NCBI GenBank assembly: GCA_030272585.1
Contig: BSYQ01000014.1
Location: 372,001 to 436,000, forward strand
Source of the DNA: Bryopsis sp. KO-2023
Lineage: Eukaryota; Chlorophyta; Ulvophyceae; Bryopsidales; Bryopsidaceae
Reading direction: 5' to 3'
DNA length: 64,000 nucleotides
Each line of letters starts with the position of its first letter. The first letter of the stretch is position 1. This document shows positions 34,269 to 45,871 of the stretch, piece after piece. The position numbers and the translations under genes are program-made. The notes under the pieces are model-generated. The model saw nothing but the letters and a program-made list of their open reading frames with translations, was not told where the DNA came from and did no database searches.

Positions 34269-34852
34269 GTTGGTCTATTGACGTTTCATCAGTTATGAGG
34301 CATATTCTTCAACAGGTTTTTATTGCAATGGCCATGCTCTCTACACCCAGCCATAAAAGCCAACCGGTCCCATTCTGGACGACTTCTTGCTGCACATCAA
34401 AATTGCATGTGCCGAGGTGAGAGTTGCCCTTCTTTTGAAAAGAACAGTGCAAAAACATACTTCGCCCCAGGATGGAGGTGATCAAGAGGAGGAAGAGCAC
34501 ATTCCAATTTACACTACAGTTTCGATCGAAGGGATTTCCTCTGAGAACCATCCTCCCCTTGTTTCCTAACCAACCCCCGACCCCTAGCCCCTATTCATTC
34601 ATCGTTAGGATCTTCTGCCTGACAGGGAGGACTTCATTTTCCGCCTGACCCCCTTTTTTCCCGTTTCAGCGAACTTTACATTTGCCCATTCCCAGCCATA
34701 TTGAGCCCCATCGCGTCTGTTCTCTGACTGTGGTGGCTGACTTGTTCTTTTCTCGCGAGGAGAAGGAAAAAGGGCGGCACATCCACCCAACTACATGTAC
34801 AGCTGTGCTGTGTTTTTTCCAACCTAACATCAAACTACTGTGGTGTTCAGTT

Positions 34853-35060
34853 ACCAGGGAAACGGGCCGCAGGAGCCCGTTCCAACTTAACTAAACACCA
34901 AAGAAGGAAAAAAAAAGAAAAAAGACCGAAACAAAGAAGAAGCGAAGTTCTTCCCTCCTCCGTTTCTTCTTTGTTTTCTTCGGTTTCTTTTCATATTCTT
35001 TCCCTTTTTTGGTGGTGTTTAGCTCAATTGGAACGGGCTCCTGCGGCCCGTTTCCCTGGT
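34853..35060. mobile_element. 208-bp foldback (MITE-like) element
   Basis: Terminal inverted repeats of 33 bp are perfect: ACCAGGGAAACGGGCCGC... at 34853-34885 and its complement at 35028-35060. The pairing continues imperfectly inward through TAAACACCA and A/G-rich arms, so almost the whole element can fold into one long hairpin around a loop near 34960. ACTGTGGTGTT(C/T)AGTT occurs just to the left (about 34836) and again about 30 bp to the right (about 35093). No coding capacity. A clear target-site duplication was not found. Confidence 0.7.
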
Positions 35061-35241
35061 TTGGATCCACGTCAGATTTCGACCCGGAAATTACTGTGGT
35101 GTTTAGTTCATTTTTTTTTTTTGTACGGTAATACGGAAACAGGATTTTTTGGGGGATTTGTCTTGACCTTTGTGGAGGGGCTTTAAATGTGGTGGGCACG
35201 AGACGTCCAGCTTGGCTCCATTCCGACCGTATCGTTTTTAT

Positions 35242-38200
35242 ATGCCTGGGCAGGCGATATTCTCGGGAGCGCGAGGCCGTTTTGTATCGCTGACGCCCAC
35301 CCACCACCTTTCCCATCTCGTCGTGTCGTCGCGCTGGCGCAGAAACGTGAGTTTTTTTTCTTTTTTGGAATAGTTTCAAGGATGCGTCATTTTCTGTGGG
35401 GATGTGTGTTTGGGGGATGCAGGATTCATAGCATAGGGATAGTGTAGTTTTAGTCTTGTTATGTTTATTTGCAGAGGTGGAGGTTGGGGGGGAGGGAGGT
35501 TGTAGGGTTTCTCTGTTTTTTTTTGTTTTTTTTTTCTTGGTTTGGATCATAACAGATAACATAACAGATAAGAGGGGGTTGGAGTGAAAAATCTTTTTGA
35601 TCAGGTAAAGGAGTCAAATGTGGAGTAGAAAAAACAACAACAACAAGACGAGCAAGAAAACCAATATTCGTATCTGATGAAAAACTGCAATTATTTTTTC
35701 TCTGAAGAAAGAAGCCATTCATGTGTCAATATCGATGAAAAATATGATGGTTTTTTTTGGTGATCTTTATAATTTTATTTTTTTATTTTTTTCAAGGCAA
35801 TTGTTTCACGCGTGGTGCGGTGTGGAGCCAATCAAAAGAAAAATCTTCCCCCTTTGATAAGACCCTCTGATCCTTTGAAGTCGCGTCGGCAAATCCCGAA
35901 AACGGTGAGTCTTTGAGGAGGAAAGAGGATGGCTGAGCTGGCCTCTTGCTGGGAAAGTCATCATAGAATCCTCATTTTCTTAGTCTTCCATAAGGGGATC
36001 CATATCACAGCGTTTTCAAAATGAGACTTTTTCAGCTTTGATGCATCGTATTTGAAATTACGGAAAAGAAATATTGGATGGTGACTGTTTTCCTCAAGGA
36101 GCTATGCGTGTTTCATTTTCAATCCTACAAATGAGTCATTTGAACTTATGGAAAAACACAATCAAGAAACCTCGGAAAACTCCATAAGGAAGAGTTTCTG
36201 TCAGTCCCAAATATTGAAAAAAAAATAATGTGTAAGTTTCTTTTTTGTTTTCTTGCCGCAATATAGATTTACAAGAAATCCGATTCGAGCAGGCAAGATC
36301 CCCGCAAACTTTGGCAAAAAGTTATCAGCCCAAAAGTTTCGGGGGATGATATCGAGGAGCAATTGGAGGATCAGGAAATCAAATTAGGTAAGGGCTGGTG
36401 AAAAAGGGGCCCACTGTTATTACTTAAAACCAAAAATGAAAACTGAAAAATTAAAATGATTTTGGCATATGAGTGTGCAAGGGGATTTTCGTGGAATCAG
36501 AAATATTTCCTGATGCTTTGAAGGGTGTTTTCGAGGTTGGAAGAAAGGATGATCCGTTTAAATCAGATTTAGAAGTATCTACGGAAATTGCACTTTTCTA
36601 ATTGCCTTTTTATTCTTACATAAAAATATGCAAGGATGATATCCCTTGCAACAAAAAATAATTTCTCAAATTCGGAGTGGTGGATTTCTATCACCGTTCG
36701 CAGATTAAATGTGCCACATGGAGCTTAAAGCTTCACATGATGAAGTCGAGCAAAAAAAAAAATGCATAAATAAATTACATAAATAAATTGTAATATGTTA
36801 ATTTTATTAATTATATACATATTTTCACATATTTAAGCATACAAGAAAAACTTTAAGAATATGTATACATATATACACACGTATATTTGTTTGTGTGTGT
36901 CTATTCAGATAACAATTAAAAAAATCACAAAAAAAATCAAGAGAATTTTTATATATATGGAAAAGAAAAGAATAATTTGGAAAAGATTGGATGCAAGCTT
37001 CTGATGTGGTTTCACTCAGATAGGAGACGAAATCGCTCAAAAAAACGTAACGTTGCGTCCCAAAAAGACAATCGAAGATCTCGCATCGCAGAGCTGGCCA
37101 AGAAAATAATTTCCTTGCCCAGGGAAGAGTCCGTCGGAGTCGTTTTGGAGGTGCGCACCGTTTTTTTTTCCTTTTTTTCCACAGTTATTCTCTCTAAATT
37201 TTCCACAGCAGAAAAATAATTCTCCACCTCATTGCAGTGGATGAGAAATATACAAAAAATAGCAAAATCAGATTTAAAAGCATTTTTCTATATACATTTT
37301 TGGGACTTACATTGGTATTGCGGGCTGCAAACAAAAAGTGGTCCTTTCGTAAGTTGTGGATTATGTGCATCTCAATAAGCAAGATCAACCAACGGTTGAA
37401 GAAAAAATCAAACACCTCCTTTTTTTTCTCCCATAGGGCCAAAAATTCACCGGCCATGAGCTAACGAGGCTTTTATCCATCCTCGATTGGGAGGGTCAAA
37501 CGGTGACAGCCCTCGAAGTTTTCGAATGGCTGGCGAAACGCTCCAGTCCCCTCGCGAAAGATCGATTCGTGTATACCCGCTTGATGTCCATGTTCGCCCG
37601 TGACAAGAGGGGGGCCGATCGAGCGCTGGAGCTGTTCGACCGAATGCAACGAAACCACGTCACCCCAGACCTCGTGGCCTTCAACACCGCTGTCAGTGCA
37701 GCTGCAAAATCCAGAGATCTGGACCGGGCCGTCGAAATTTTTGAAATGATGAAATCTCAACGAATCTCTCCTGACGTTGTGACCTACAGCTCCTTGATTT
37801 CGGCCTGTGCCAACGTGGGGGCATGGGAAAGAGCCTTGGAGTTTTTCCAGCAAATGGAAGCATGCGGTTTGGTGGCGAACGTCGTGACTTACACTTCTCT
37901 GATCAGCGCGCTGCACAGGGCTGGAGAATGGGCCAGGGCTGTGGTGGTGTTCAAGAGAATGGAAGTGGCGGGGGTTCAGGCTGACATCCAAGCGTACAAT
38001 ACTCTCATCGCAGCGTGTGCGTCCGGGGCTGCATGGGAAAAGGCGTGGTCGATCGTGGCGAGCATGCGATTGGCGGGGGTCAAACCCAACACCGTTTCAT
38101 ATAACACGTTGATGAGTGCCTGTGAGAGGTGGGTTGGACAAGACTTGTTATTGACAATTAACTGTGGAGGAGAATGATTTTTATTTTTTTTTGGTGAAAT

Positions 38201-39118
38201 GCAAGATTGATGTCCATATCAGAAGGTTTTGGAAGTGCTTTCGTTTTACAAGATCTTCCGACTGTAAAATCTGAGGGTTTGGGGGGGGGAAATGCATACG
38301 AAAGGATTTTGAGAAGAATTGAGTTCTGTGCGTTTACAGTGTTTTGGATGTGTGTTAGGTGTGGAGAGTGGGAGCGAGCCCTTGAAGTTTTCGAACGGTT
38401 AGAATCGGAAGGCCAGGATCCTCAATCTCCTGTCAGACCCAACGCCATCAGCTACAACACTGTGATATCCGCCTGTGGTAAAGAAGGCCGCTGGGAAGAA
38501 GCCATGGACTTGTACAAAAGCATGCAAACGAAAGGGGTCAAAATGGATGTCGTCACTTTGAGCTCCCTGGTGAGTGCCTGCGAGAAAGTCGGTCGATGGG
38601 AGGATGCTCTCCACGTGTTTTCGGATGCAGAGAAGAACGGGGTGGTTCCGAATCTGTTCTGTTTTAATTCGCTGATCAGCGCTCTGGGGCGAGGGGGCCG
38701 ATGGGAAGCTGCCTTGGCAGCTTTCGAAAGAATGCAGCGGGTGGGATTCAAACCGGACGTCGTGACGTTTTCGGCATTGATCTCTGCTTGCGAACAAGGG
38801 GGCGGACTGGAATTGGAACGAGCTTCGGGGTTGTTCGATGAGATGAAGTCCCTGGGAATCAAACCCAATGGATACATCTACTCTGGGCTGATCAATGCAT
38901 GCGAGAGAGTCGGGGATTGGGAGCAAGCGTTACGGTTGTTCAGGGAAATGCAGGAGGAAGACATAGAGTTCGACTCCGTGACGATGGTGGCGAAACGGCT
39001 GTTGTATACGTGGCCTCGCTTGGTGAACACCTTGCCTGGCCCTGTGGTGGTGGCTGCCAAAGCTGCTGTGCAAAGCGGAAGGGCTGCACGCAGATGGGTG
39101 GACGGCGACCCCCCGTGA
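35242..39118 (+). CDS. P-class pentatricopeptide repeat protein
   Basis: Organellar RNA-binding protein, about 638 residues. Exons 35242-35346, 35797-35904, 36267-36387, 37020-37150, 37437-38128 and 38359-39118; GT-AG and phased. The N-terminus MPGQAIFSGARGRF... is Arg/Ser/His-rich and free of acids, fitting a mitochondrial or plastid presequence. Exons 3-4 encode a charged linker. From about residue 170 to 590 there are roughly eleven 35-residue PPR motifs, with cores such as VTYSSLISACANVGAWERAL, VSYNTLMSACER and VTFSALISACEQ. They are evenly spaced and lack E, DYW or SMR extensions, so RNA editing is not suggested. Likely role is stabilising or processing an organelle transcript. The first two exons are supported only by splice signals and phase; an in-frame start at 35170 is an alternative. 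Confidence 0.88.
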
Positions 39119-40093
39119 ATTCCGTTGCAAGCACCTCACAGCCTTCGTTTTCGTCGGAGGAAACTGAATGGGGTTTTTCTTTCTTCTACTGGGACAGCCA
39201 GGAATCGTTTATGGAATGTTGGTTTAAGACCATGGTTTTTTTTTGGGTGTGTTCCAAAGCACCGCTCTGGATTAAAAAGAAGGGCACAAATTTAAAACAT
39301 ATGCATCCCCCCTTGATTTTGTTTTGTGGATTAGCCGAGGAGAAAATTGAGACTTGTGTCGCAGGTGTATTTTTTTGGTCGGGGGTTAATTTTTGATAGG
39401 CTGCTTTTTTTTTTGTTTTTTTTTCATATTTGGAGAGATGGAGGGGTGAGGTTTCTGTTGGTTGGAATGTGTTTTGGATGTTTCAAAAAGGAATTGTACT
39501 CTTGACAATGAAGCTTTGTGTTCTCTACCGGGAACCCCCCCCCCCAGCAATTAATTAGCCGGAGTTGTTTGAAAAAATTGCAACTCGGGAGGCCATCATC
39601 ATGGCTTATGTGCGCCCCCAAAACCATGAGGTTACAGGCAGACAGTTTGAAAATTTGAAAACCCCAAGAAACTCCCCAAAATTGAAAACCCCAAGAAAAC
39701 AGTTTGAAGGTATTTCCACCACCTTGCAAAAGCATTCTGATGCTGAGCGCTGCTCAGTGAGCAGCCGCAGTACTCACATTCAGTCCAAAAATAGCCGACC
39801 AAATTTAGCCAAAGGAGATACCACATGTGTTTTGTGTGTGCAACCCTCAATGAGAATCTGTTTTGCACCAGCCTGTGAGAAAAAAGACTTACTGGAAAAA
39901 CGACGCGCGCGTGCTGGCTTCCTTCAGCGATATTTGGAGTGGGGCCGTCACTGATTCGCGTGCCACTTGATCCAGTTTACCTCAGGGCGGCTTCCGATAC
40001 GATACAGTAAACTGGAACGGAACTGGAGCTAACGAAAAACGAATTGCACTTGTCTTGCCCTCTTGAAAGCACGTGCGAGGGGCTGCGTCAGGA
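39119..40093. other. Intergenic region
   Basis: PPR 3' flank and SLC35C2 promoter. It has poly-T tracts and a short duplicated phrase (TTGAAAACCCCAAGAAA at about 39655 and 39683). No gene is visible. Confidence 0.5.
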
Positions 40094-43000
40094 ATGCCGA
40101 CAGAATTGGAATATGAAGTTACACCGCTGGTGCCTGTAAAAGAGGAGGAGGAAGAGGTGGTGGTTGATCAGAAGCAGAATGCACTTTCGCGCTTGGGCGA
40201 TTGGACTTACGCTCGCAACTTTATCCTTATCGTGTTGTGGTAAGGGAGGGAGGCCCCAAAAGAAACGGCTGATCAAAACAAAATGAATAAATAAATAAAT
40301 AGATAATCTCATTAGGAGGCATGAGAAGGAAGGACAAAAAGAAAAAAAAGAAGGAAAAAAAAAATTGAAAACATTTCCACTTTGTTGTTGTTGAGCTCTA
40401 TTGTGTCTACTTAATGTCACTTAAGACTTTAATTAAAAAAGATATCAGCGTTTTGTGGAATGGGAAAAACGTTTTGTTTTGTTGTTGGATCTTCGATTTA
40501 AAAAAAAGGATAATTGACCAGCAAGAAAAACAATAATTGTAAGACAATAAGCGCCCACTATCATTTTGTTTTCTTGGTGGATGGCCATGTCACAATATAT
40601 ATTTTTTATTATTTTTAAAAGGGCAGCAACAACCACCCAATAAAAAAAGGTCAATTTCCTTCTGCAAATCCGGATTCCGCTGAAGAACACAGTTACCTCC
40701 TGTTTTTGATTTTTTTTTTTTCAAAGTTGACTTTTATTTAAAGCTGTATTTGGTATGACCATAGTCCAGTGATGGACTGTGTTCTCTCAATCTCTTATAT
40801 TTTTATGTTTATGGGTTTCTGCTCCAGGTACTTCTTCAGCACATCATTGAGCCTTTTTAATAAAAAACTGCTGGGAAAGGAGCATGGTATTTTCGGAGAC
40901 GAAGGGTTTCCGGGTGAGAAAACTGGAAACTTGAAAAAAGTAAGAGCACAATCTTACTCAAGCATGGCTTTTTTTTCCAACTTGGATTGCAAAACACACA
41001 GTGTGTTCTTTTCAAAACCAGAAAAGTGACTGATGCTCACAGGTGTAGATGCTTGCCGTCCAATTTTTTCCTGTCAATTTTCCGAAAAATTCCAACCTTT
41101 GATGACGAAAGTCGGGATTCTTTGAAATTTTGCCCCTGACGAATTTGATATGGCAATGGAAAAAAAATCTGTAGTTGTGCGCACTTGTTGGAATCATTGC
41201 TGAGTCAGGTTGATTTGATTTGCTTCTATTTTTGTGAGTTGAGGTGAATAATTAGGAATATCCTCTATATTGCTGATATATATAGATATATATCCATATA
41301 TATTTGTACAAACGGATGACCTTTTCTATCTTGTCTAAATAATAAAAAGAGATGTACAAGAAAAAAGGTACTCTGTGGTTAGATTTTTCCGGGGAAACAT
41401 AAAGTACACCCCATTTTTGTTCGTCCGCAGTGATACCATCGTCTCATAACCGAATTCTGTTTCTTTTTCATAATCGATTTTTTTTTTAATTGCGTTTGTT
41501 TTGATCTAGCTCCTTTGCTGATGACGTCGGTCCAATTTTTTTGTCAATATTTGCTGTCGCGCATGGTGCTGGACGTCGGAATGGTGAAAAGAGAATCGAA
41601 CAAATCGGAAAAGAGAACTTGGAAGGAATACATGCGTAATGGTGAGTCTTGCACAACGTCGCTTAAAAAAACAAAAACAACAACATATCCTTGCCATTTC
41701 TTTGCTTTCAAACGCATGAAGCTGAATCCACTATCTCTCCTTGACAGGACCAAGGTTGGAAAAAAACTCGGATTACTCAAAGAAACAAAATTTAACAAAA
41801 TTGCCTGGAAGTAATTTTGCCACCTTTCCGATTGGCGAAAATTAATTCCAACTAAATAAAGCTTCGGCGGAAATTTTTCCTTCCCCAGTATGAACGGACA
41901 AACGCTGCTTCGAATCCAAGTCTGAATTTTACATCCTGCATATGTAAATTTCTTATGATAAGTGGTTTCTTCGTGTTTTCCTTTCCCAGTGCTCCCCAAC
42001 GGAATTTCGACCGGATTGGACATCGGATTTTCCAACATGTCTCTGCAGACGATCTCCTTGAGTTTCTACGTCATGTGCAAATCCACCACGCCCATGTTCC
42101 TTTTGCTCTTCGCCTTCATCTGGAAAATCGAAAAGTAGGAACACCCCTCTGCGCTGACTAATTATTTTGGGGTAGGAAAACCCTGTACATTGACTAATCG
42201 TTTAGGGGTATGGAGGTGTAGCAGTTGGGCAATCGATAAACCCACGAATTCTGAATTGACCAATGAGAAGCGATTATAAAACACTGTGTGCAAAACACAA
42301 AACATGAATGTCGGTATGTGTGGGTTTTTTTTCTTCCCGTCAATCTTCTAGGCCCCACCGAATCAATGCTCTGCAGTATTCTGTGTGTGTGTGTTTTTTC
42401 CCTCCTGTCTGTTTAGATATGTCTTTTGAAGAGGTTTTTTCGAATTGGTGTTTTTTGTGTACAGGCCTAGCTGGAGCTTGGCAGGGGTGGTTTTGACGAT
42501 ATGCTGTGGAGTCCTGCTGCTGGTGCATGGCGAAAGCAAATTCGATTTGCTGGGATTCTTTCTGGTCATGTCGGCGGCTTGCCTTTCTGGTTTGAGATGG
42601 ACCCTAACTCAAGTCCTGTTGCAAGGGAAGCAAAAGGGAGGTGAGTCTTTCTGTAAACCCCCTCCAAACGAATCAGAAGAAACGAAAGGGATACGTTGTA
42701 CTCAGAACTGCAAGATTGGAATTTGGTTTTCAACAGTGTTCCTCTGCAGAATGAATGTTCCCAGGCGGCAGGTGGGTTTCGACTTCCTCCCTTTTTTTTG
42801 TGGTGATGTTGTTGTGGTTTCTGAAATTTAGAGTCGCAGAGCGGACCTTTGGAGGTGCTGCAGCAACTGATGCCAGGTAGGGCAAAAAGCACATATCCAA
42901 GCGTAAAAATTGCTGAGTGCAGTCCTAGCTTTAAAAAAAAATAAAAAATCCTAAGAATGGTTCAACGAGCCATGCCACTGTGACAAAAAGAGAATTTTCA

Positions 43001-45130
43001 AGAAAAAACCAGCAGGTGTTTAATGTCAGCTCAAGTCCGCCTTTGTCTGAATTCTTTGGAAAAAAAAAAAATCGACATTTCGATATGCTGCATGCACTAT
43101 CCTCAATCGCAGCCTGCCAAAACATGGTGACCAAAAAAACAAATCGCTCAATATTCTGTGTTTACCTCTTTTTTTTTTTCCACAGTGATGTCAGTGACGG
43201 TCTTGATAGTTTCGATATTCATGGAGAAACTGGTGGCGCTGCCCAATTCGGCGTACTTTCAAACCTGGGAACACGGGATGATCTCTTTCCTGCTGCTTTT
43301 TTTTTCGGCTGTGTTGGCCTTCATGATGGTCTGGACGGAGTTCAAAGTGATCAAAGAAACGTCTGCCCTCACTTTCATGATTGCAGGGACCCTGAAAGAA
43401 GTCGTCACCGGTGAGAAAAATGAGTAAATTAGTCATTATTTGGATCATCCATGTCTGACTAGGGACATGTCAGACATGGCTTCCCTAAGCTAGAATTTTT
43501 ACGGTCCCAACACGCTTCACTTTAGTGGGTGAATTTTTTATTTTTTTTATTTTTTTTTGGGGGGGAGGGGGAAAGGTTGCTGGAGTTTTGAAAAGTTTTT
43601 GTAAAGTTTTTGTTGTAGTGTGAGGTGTTTTTCTTGTCCCTCACTGGAAATCATATCGTTTGGGGAGTTTTGGGTGTGGTATACAGTTTCGGGAAGATCC
43701 ACTCTCGATGCAGCGTCAATTCCAATACAGTGGTCAAACTGAAAAAAGTTTTTTTTTTCTAGCGAGAAAAAAATGTGTGGAAGTTGGAAATCCAAGTATT
43801 GGTGTGGTGGTGGTGGTTGAGAGGTTTCTTTGTCCCGTTGTTTTCAGTTTTAGCAGCAGTGATGTTGTTTGGGGAAGACTTTGGTCCTGTTAATGCAATC
43901 GGACTGGCAATTCTTATCGGTGGAGTGTCGCTCTACAATTTTTACAAATACAAAAAGGTGAAACAGGACAAAAAAAAAATGCAGAAGTGATGTTGGACAT
44001 GCGTCTGTCTTCGCTTGTTTTTTTTTTGTTTTTTTTTCGATTTCATTTTTGTTTTTTGTTTTTTTTTTAATCTATAATATATATATGAATGAATGAATGT
44101 TTAATTTACATTAGGCAAACTTGCCCAACGAAGGCCGTCCACAACAAGGTGATTTAGCCCTGCCCTTAGTAGAAATCCAGCCCAATGAAGTCAGCTCAGG
44201 GAACCCTCCACAGGTGCATCTAAAGATAAAATAAACCTAGTAAAAATCCCTTTTGAAAGTGCCTAGCACCTTGGAAAACGAAAATCTGGGAATAAAATTC
44301 CTTGTTCAAGTAAAACCTGCCATGATCGTTGCGAAAGTAGGAAAAAACCTCGGGGCCCACTGTCCCCATTTAGACCGAGAAAACCACATTGGTGATCGAA
44401 AAAACCCGCTGCGAAACCACTGGATAGAAAAAGCCACCATGTCGCCTAAGAATTGGAGAAAGTGCCTTAGGGGATTTATATAATATCCTTGGAGGCTGGA
44501 ATTCCCGTTTAGTCAACTGTCCATCCAGCCACAATAGGGATGTTGCGCAAAACTACGTAGCTCCAATTTACGTAGCCACGTCACGTACGACAGCGTAGTT
44601 TCGCGGAAATGCAGGTTTTCTACGTACGTATTTTGACTTTTTTCAAACAGGACTCCGTTTAACGGGGGATCCTTGTCAGCATGAGTGAAAATTTCCGCGA
44701 AATGACGCTGTCGTACGTGACGTGGCTACGTAAATTGGGAGCTACGTAGTTTTGCGCAACATCCCTAGTAAACCCAGTTCTCCACCACTTCTCCCGATAT
44801 CATTCCAGAAAGACTGGTAAAATGCAACTTCCTTATGAAATTTTTGAGTGGTTTTTTGTGTGTGTGTTTTTCATTCATATGTAGGTGAAACAAGGTGCTG
44901 TCAAAATCGCTCCTAGAAGGCAGCGAAAAGGTCAGGGGTTGCACCGAGACGCTCCGAAATATTCCGAACTGGCAGAAATCGAGTCAGACAGAGAAAAACT
45001 CCAGGAAACCATCACCTCCACTCACCACCGGACGAAACCTACCAATGGGGAAATCGTCAATAACGGAGAAATCCAGCAAACAGACGAGGCCTTGGGTAAT
45101 GCAGAAAATGGCCAAGATGGACTTCGTTAG
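40094..45130 (+). CDS. SLC35C2-like nucleotide-sugar / triose-phosphate-translocator family transporter
   Basis: Golgi or ER-type ten-TM antiporter of the drug/metabolite superfamily. Exons 40094-40239, 40828-40913, 41510-41641, 41990-42134, 42465-42640, 42832-42876, 43186-43410, 43848-43957 and 44885-45130; about 436 residues. The diagnostic pieces match SLC35C2 order: YFFSTSLSLFNKKLLG, a TSVQFFCQYLLS helix, GLDIGFSNMSLQTISLSFY, KSTTPMFLLLFAFI, SGLRWTLTQVLLQ, PLEVLQQLMP, and AGTLKEVVT with FGEDFGPVNAIGLAI at the end. Substrate is unknown; GDP-fucose and related sugars are proposed for animal homologues. If the last intron is not removed, translation ends at 43990 after KVKQDKKKMQK; splicing gives a longer charged tail instead. 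That 927-bp intron contains a retroposon fragment and a MITE. Confidence 0.9.
44081..44478 (-). mobile_element. Retroposon 3' fragment, family B (ATTC tail), longer copy
   Basis: On the minus strand it ends ...GGGCTAAATCACC, ACGGCCTTCGTTGGGCAAG, TAATGTAAATTAAA, then (CATT)n at about 44085-44098. The last ~75 bp are shared with 4318-4395. TATAATAT at 44073-44080 and 44479-44486 may be the target-site duplication, which would make the copy about 398 bp; the AT-rich repeat could be chance. It sits antisense in the last intron of the SLC35C2-like gene. No reverse-transcriptase motif is visible. Confidence 0.6.
44537..44765. mobile_element. MITE with ~75-bp inverted repeats and TA target duplication
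   Basis: 229 bp. The ends GGGATGTTGCGCAAAACTAC and its complement start inverted repeats of about 75 bp (44537-44610 with 44691-44765) that differ by two substitutions and one indel. The element is flanked by TA on both sides (44535-44536, 44766-44767). TA duplication and long inverted repeats fit a Tc1/mariner-type non-autonomous element. The ~80-bp centre has no coding capacity. High arm identity suggests recent movement, or hairpin-mediated correction. It lies in the last intron of the SLC35C2-like gene. Confidence 0.88.
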
Positions 45131-45141
45131 CCCAGGAGGAT

Positions 45142-45268
45142 GGTCGTTTTTTGCAAAAAGGAGGAAAAACAACTTCATTGTAGTTTTTTTTTGCCCAAAC
45201 GGGAGGTCGTTTTTGCAAAAAGGAGGAAAAACAACTTCATTGTAGGTTTTTTTTGCCCAAACGGGAGG
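45142..45268. repeat. 63-bp tandem duplication in the SLC35C2 3' flank
   Basis: GGTCGTTTTT at 45142 and 45205 each lead into GCAAAAAGGAGGAAAAACAA, CTTCATTGTAG, a T run and GCCCAAACGGGAGGT. The copies are nearly identical. They lie just past the stop codon at 45130, so probably in the 3' UTR. Confidence 0.85.
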
Positions 45269-45683
45269 TAGGAAAGTGCGACAAAAAATGATCATTAAAT
45301 TAAGTGCAGGGCTGGGCGATTTGGTCGCAAATTATTTGAAGAAAATGGATTTCTGCTGAGTTTGGTGGGATGATTTTTTTTGTCCGAGATGTGGTGTTTG
45401 GCAATAGAAGGTGGGATGCTGTATGTTTGATTTAGAATTATAGCTGGAGTGTTTTTTTGTTTTTTTTTCCCGTTCAAAGCCTGCTTTGATTTGAGACGTG
45501 TAATCATCAGAAATCTTTTACACCACCTTCCTTGGATGGCTCCCCCTCCTTTAATTCTGCCCTACTTGGTGGAGTCGATGATGGCTCCTCTGTCTGCTGT
45601 GCATGTCGGCGGTCCATTCACACGTTGAACAAACCAAGGTTATGCCAATCAACCACTGGCAGGGTAGACCTGGACATAGGGAT

Positions 45684-45871
45684 CGTTCGTTGAATTTAGC
45701 TGAATCGACCTATGCATCTTTGCATTCTTGATGGTCTTAGTGTCTTTGTGGGTACACACAAAAGCCAATGGAATTTCAACATTAAAATACACATGGTCAC
45801 ATTTGATTTTTACTGATCATTGTAATAGGAGAATATATCTCCTACACAATGTAATTGATGTTTGTTTGTTT
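45684..45871 (+). mobile_element. 5'-truncated non-LTR-type retroposon copy, family A (TTTG tail), longer copy
   Basis: 188 bp, bounded by an 11-bp direct repeat GACATAGGGAT at 45673-45683 and 45872-45882. The last ~75 bp match 3799-3882 at about 95%, including the small 3' hairpin (GGAGA...TCTCC) and the (TTTG)n end. The extra ~104 bp at the 5' side are absent from the shorter copy, as expected if copies are truncated at different points during reverse transcription. No coding sequence. It lies between the SLC35C2-like and PHD-ARID genes. Confidence 0.82.

Larger units (their letters stand above)
32779..35241. other. Intergenic region with foldback element
   Basis: About 2.5 kb with no supportable gene. 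It holds the second copy of a 43-bp repeat (34227-34268) and a foldback element (34853-35060). Open frames here are short and compositionally biased. The right end carries the PPR gene promoter. Confidence 0.5.

Noticed and set aside
34891-35562. 223-codon minus-strand open frame
   Set aside because: It runs through the foldback element and A/T-rich arms, giving Lys/Thr/Phe-rich sequence; it also overlaps the first exon of the PPR gene.
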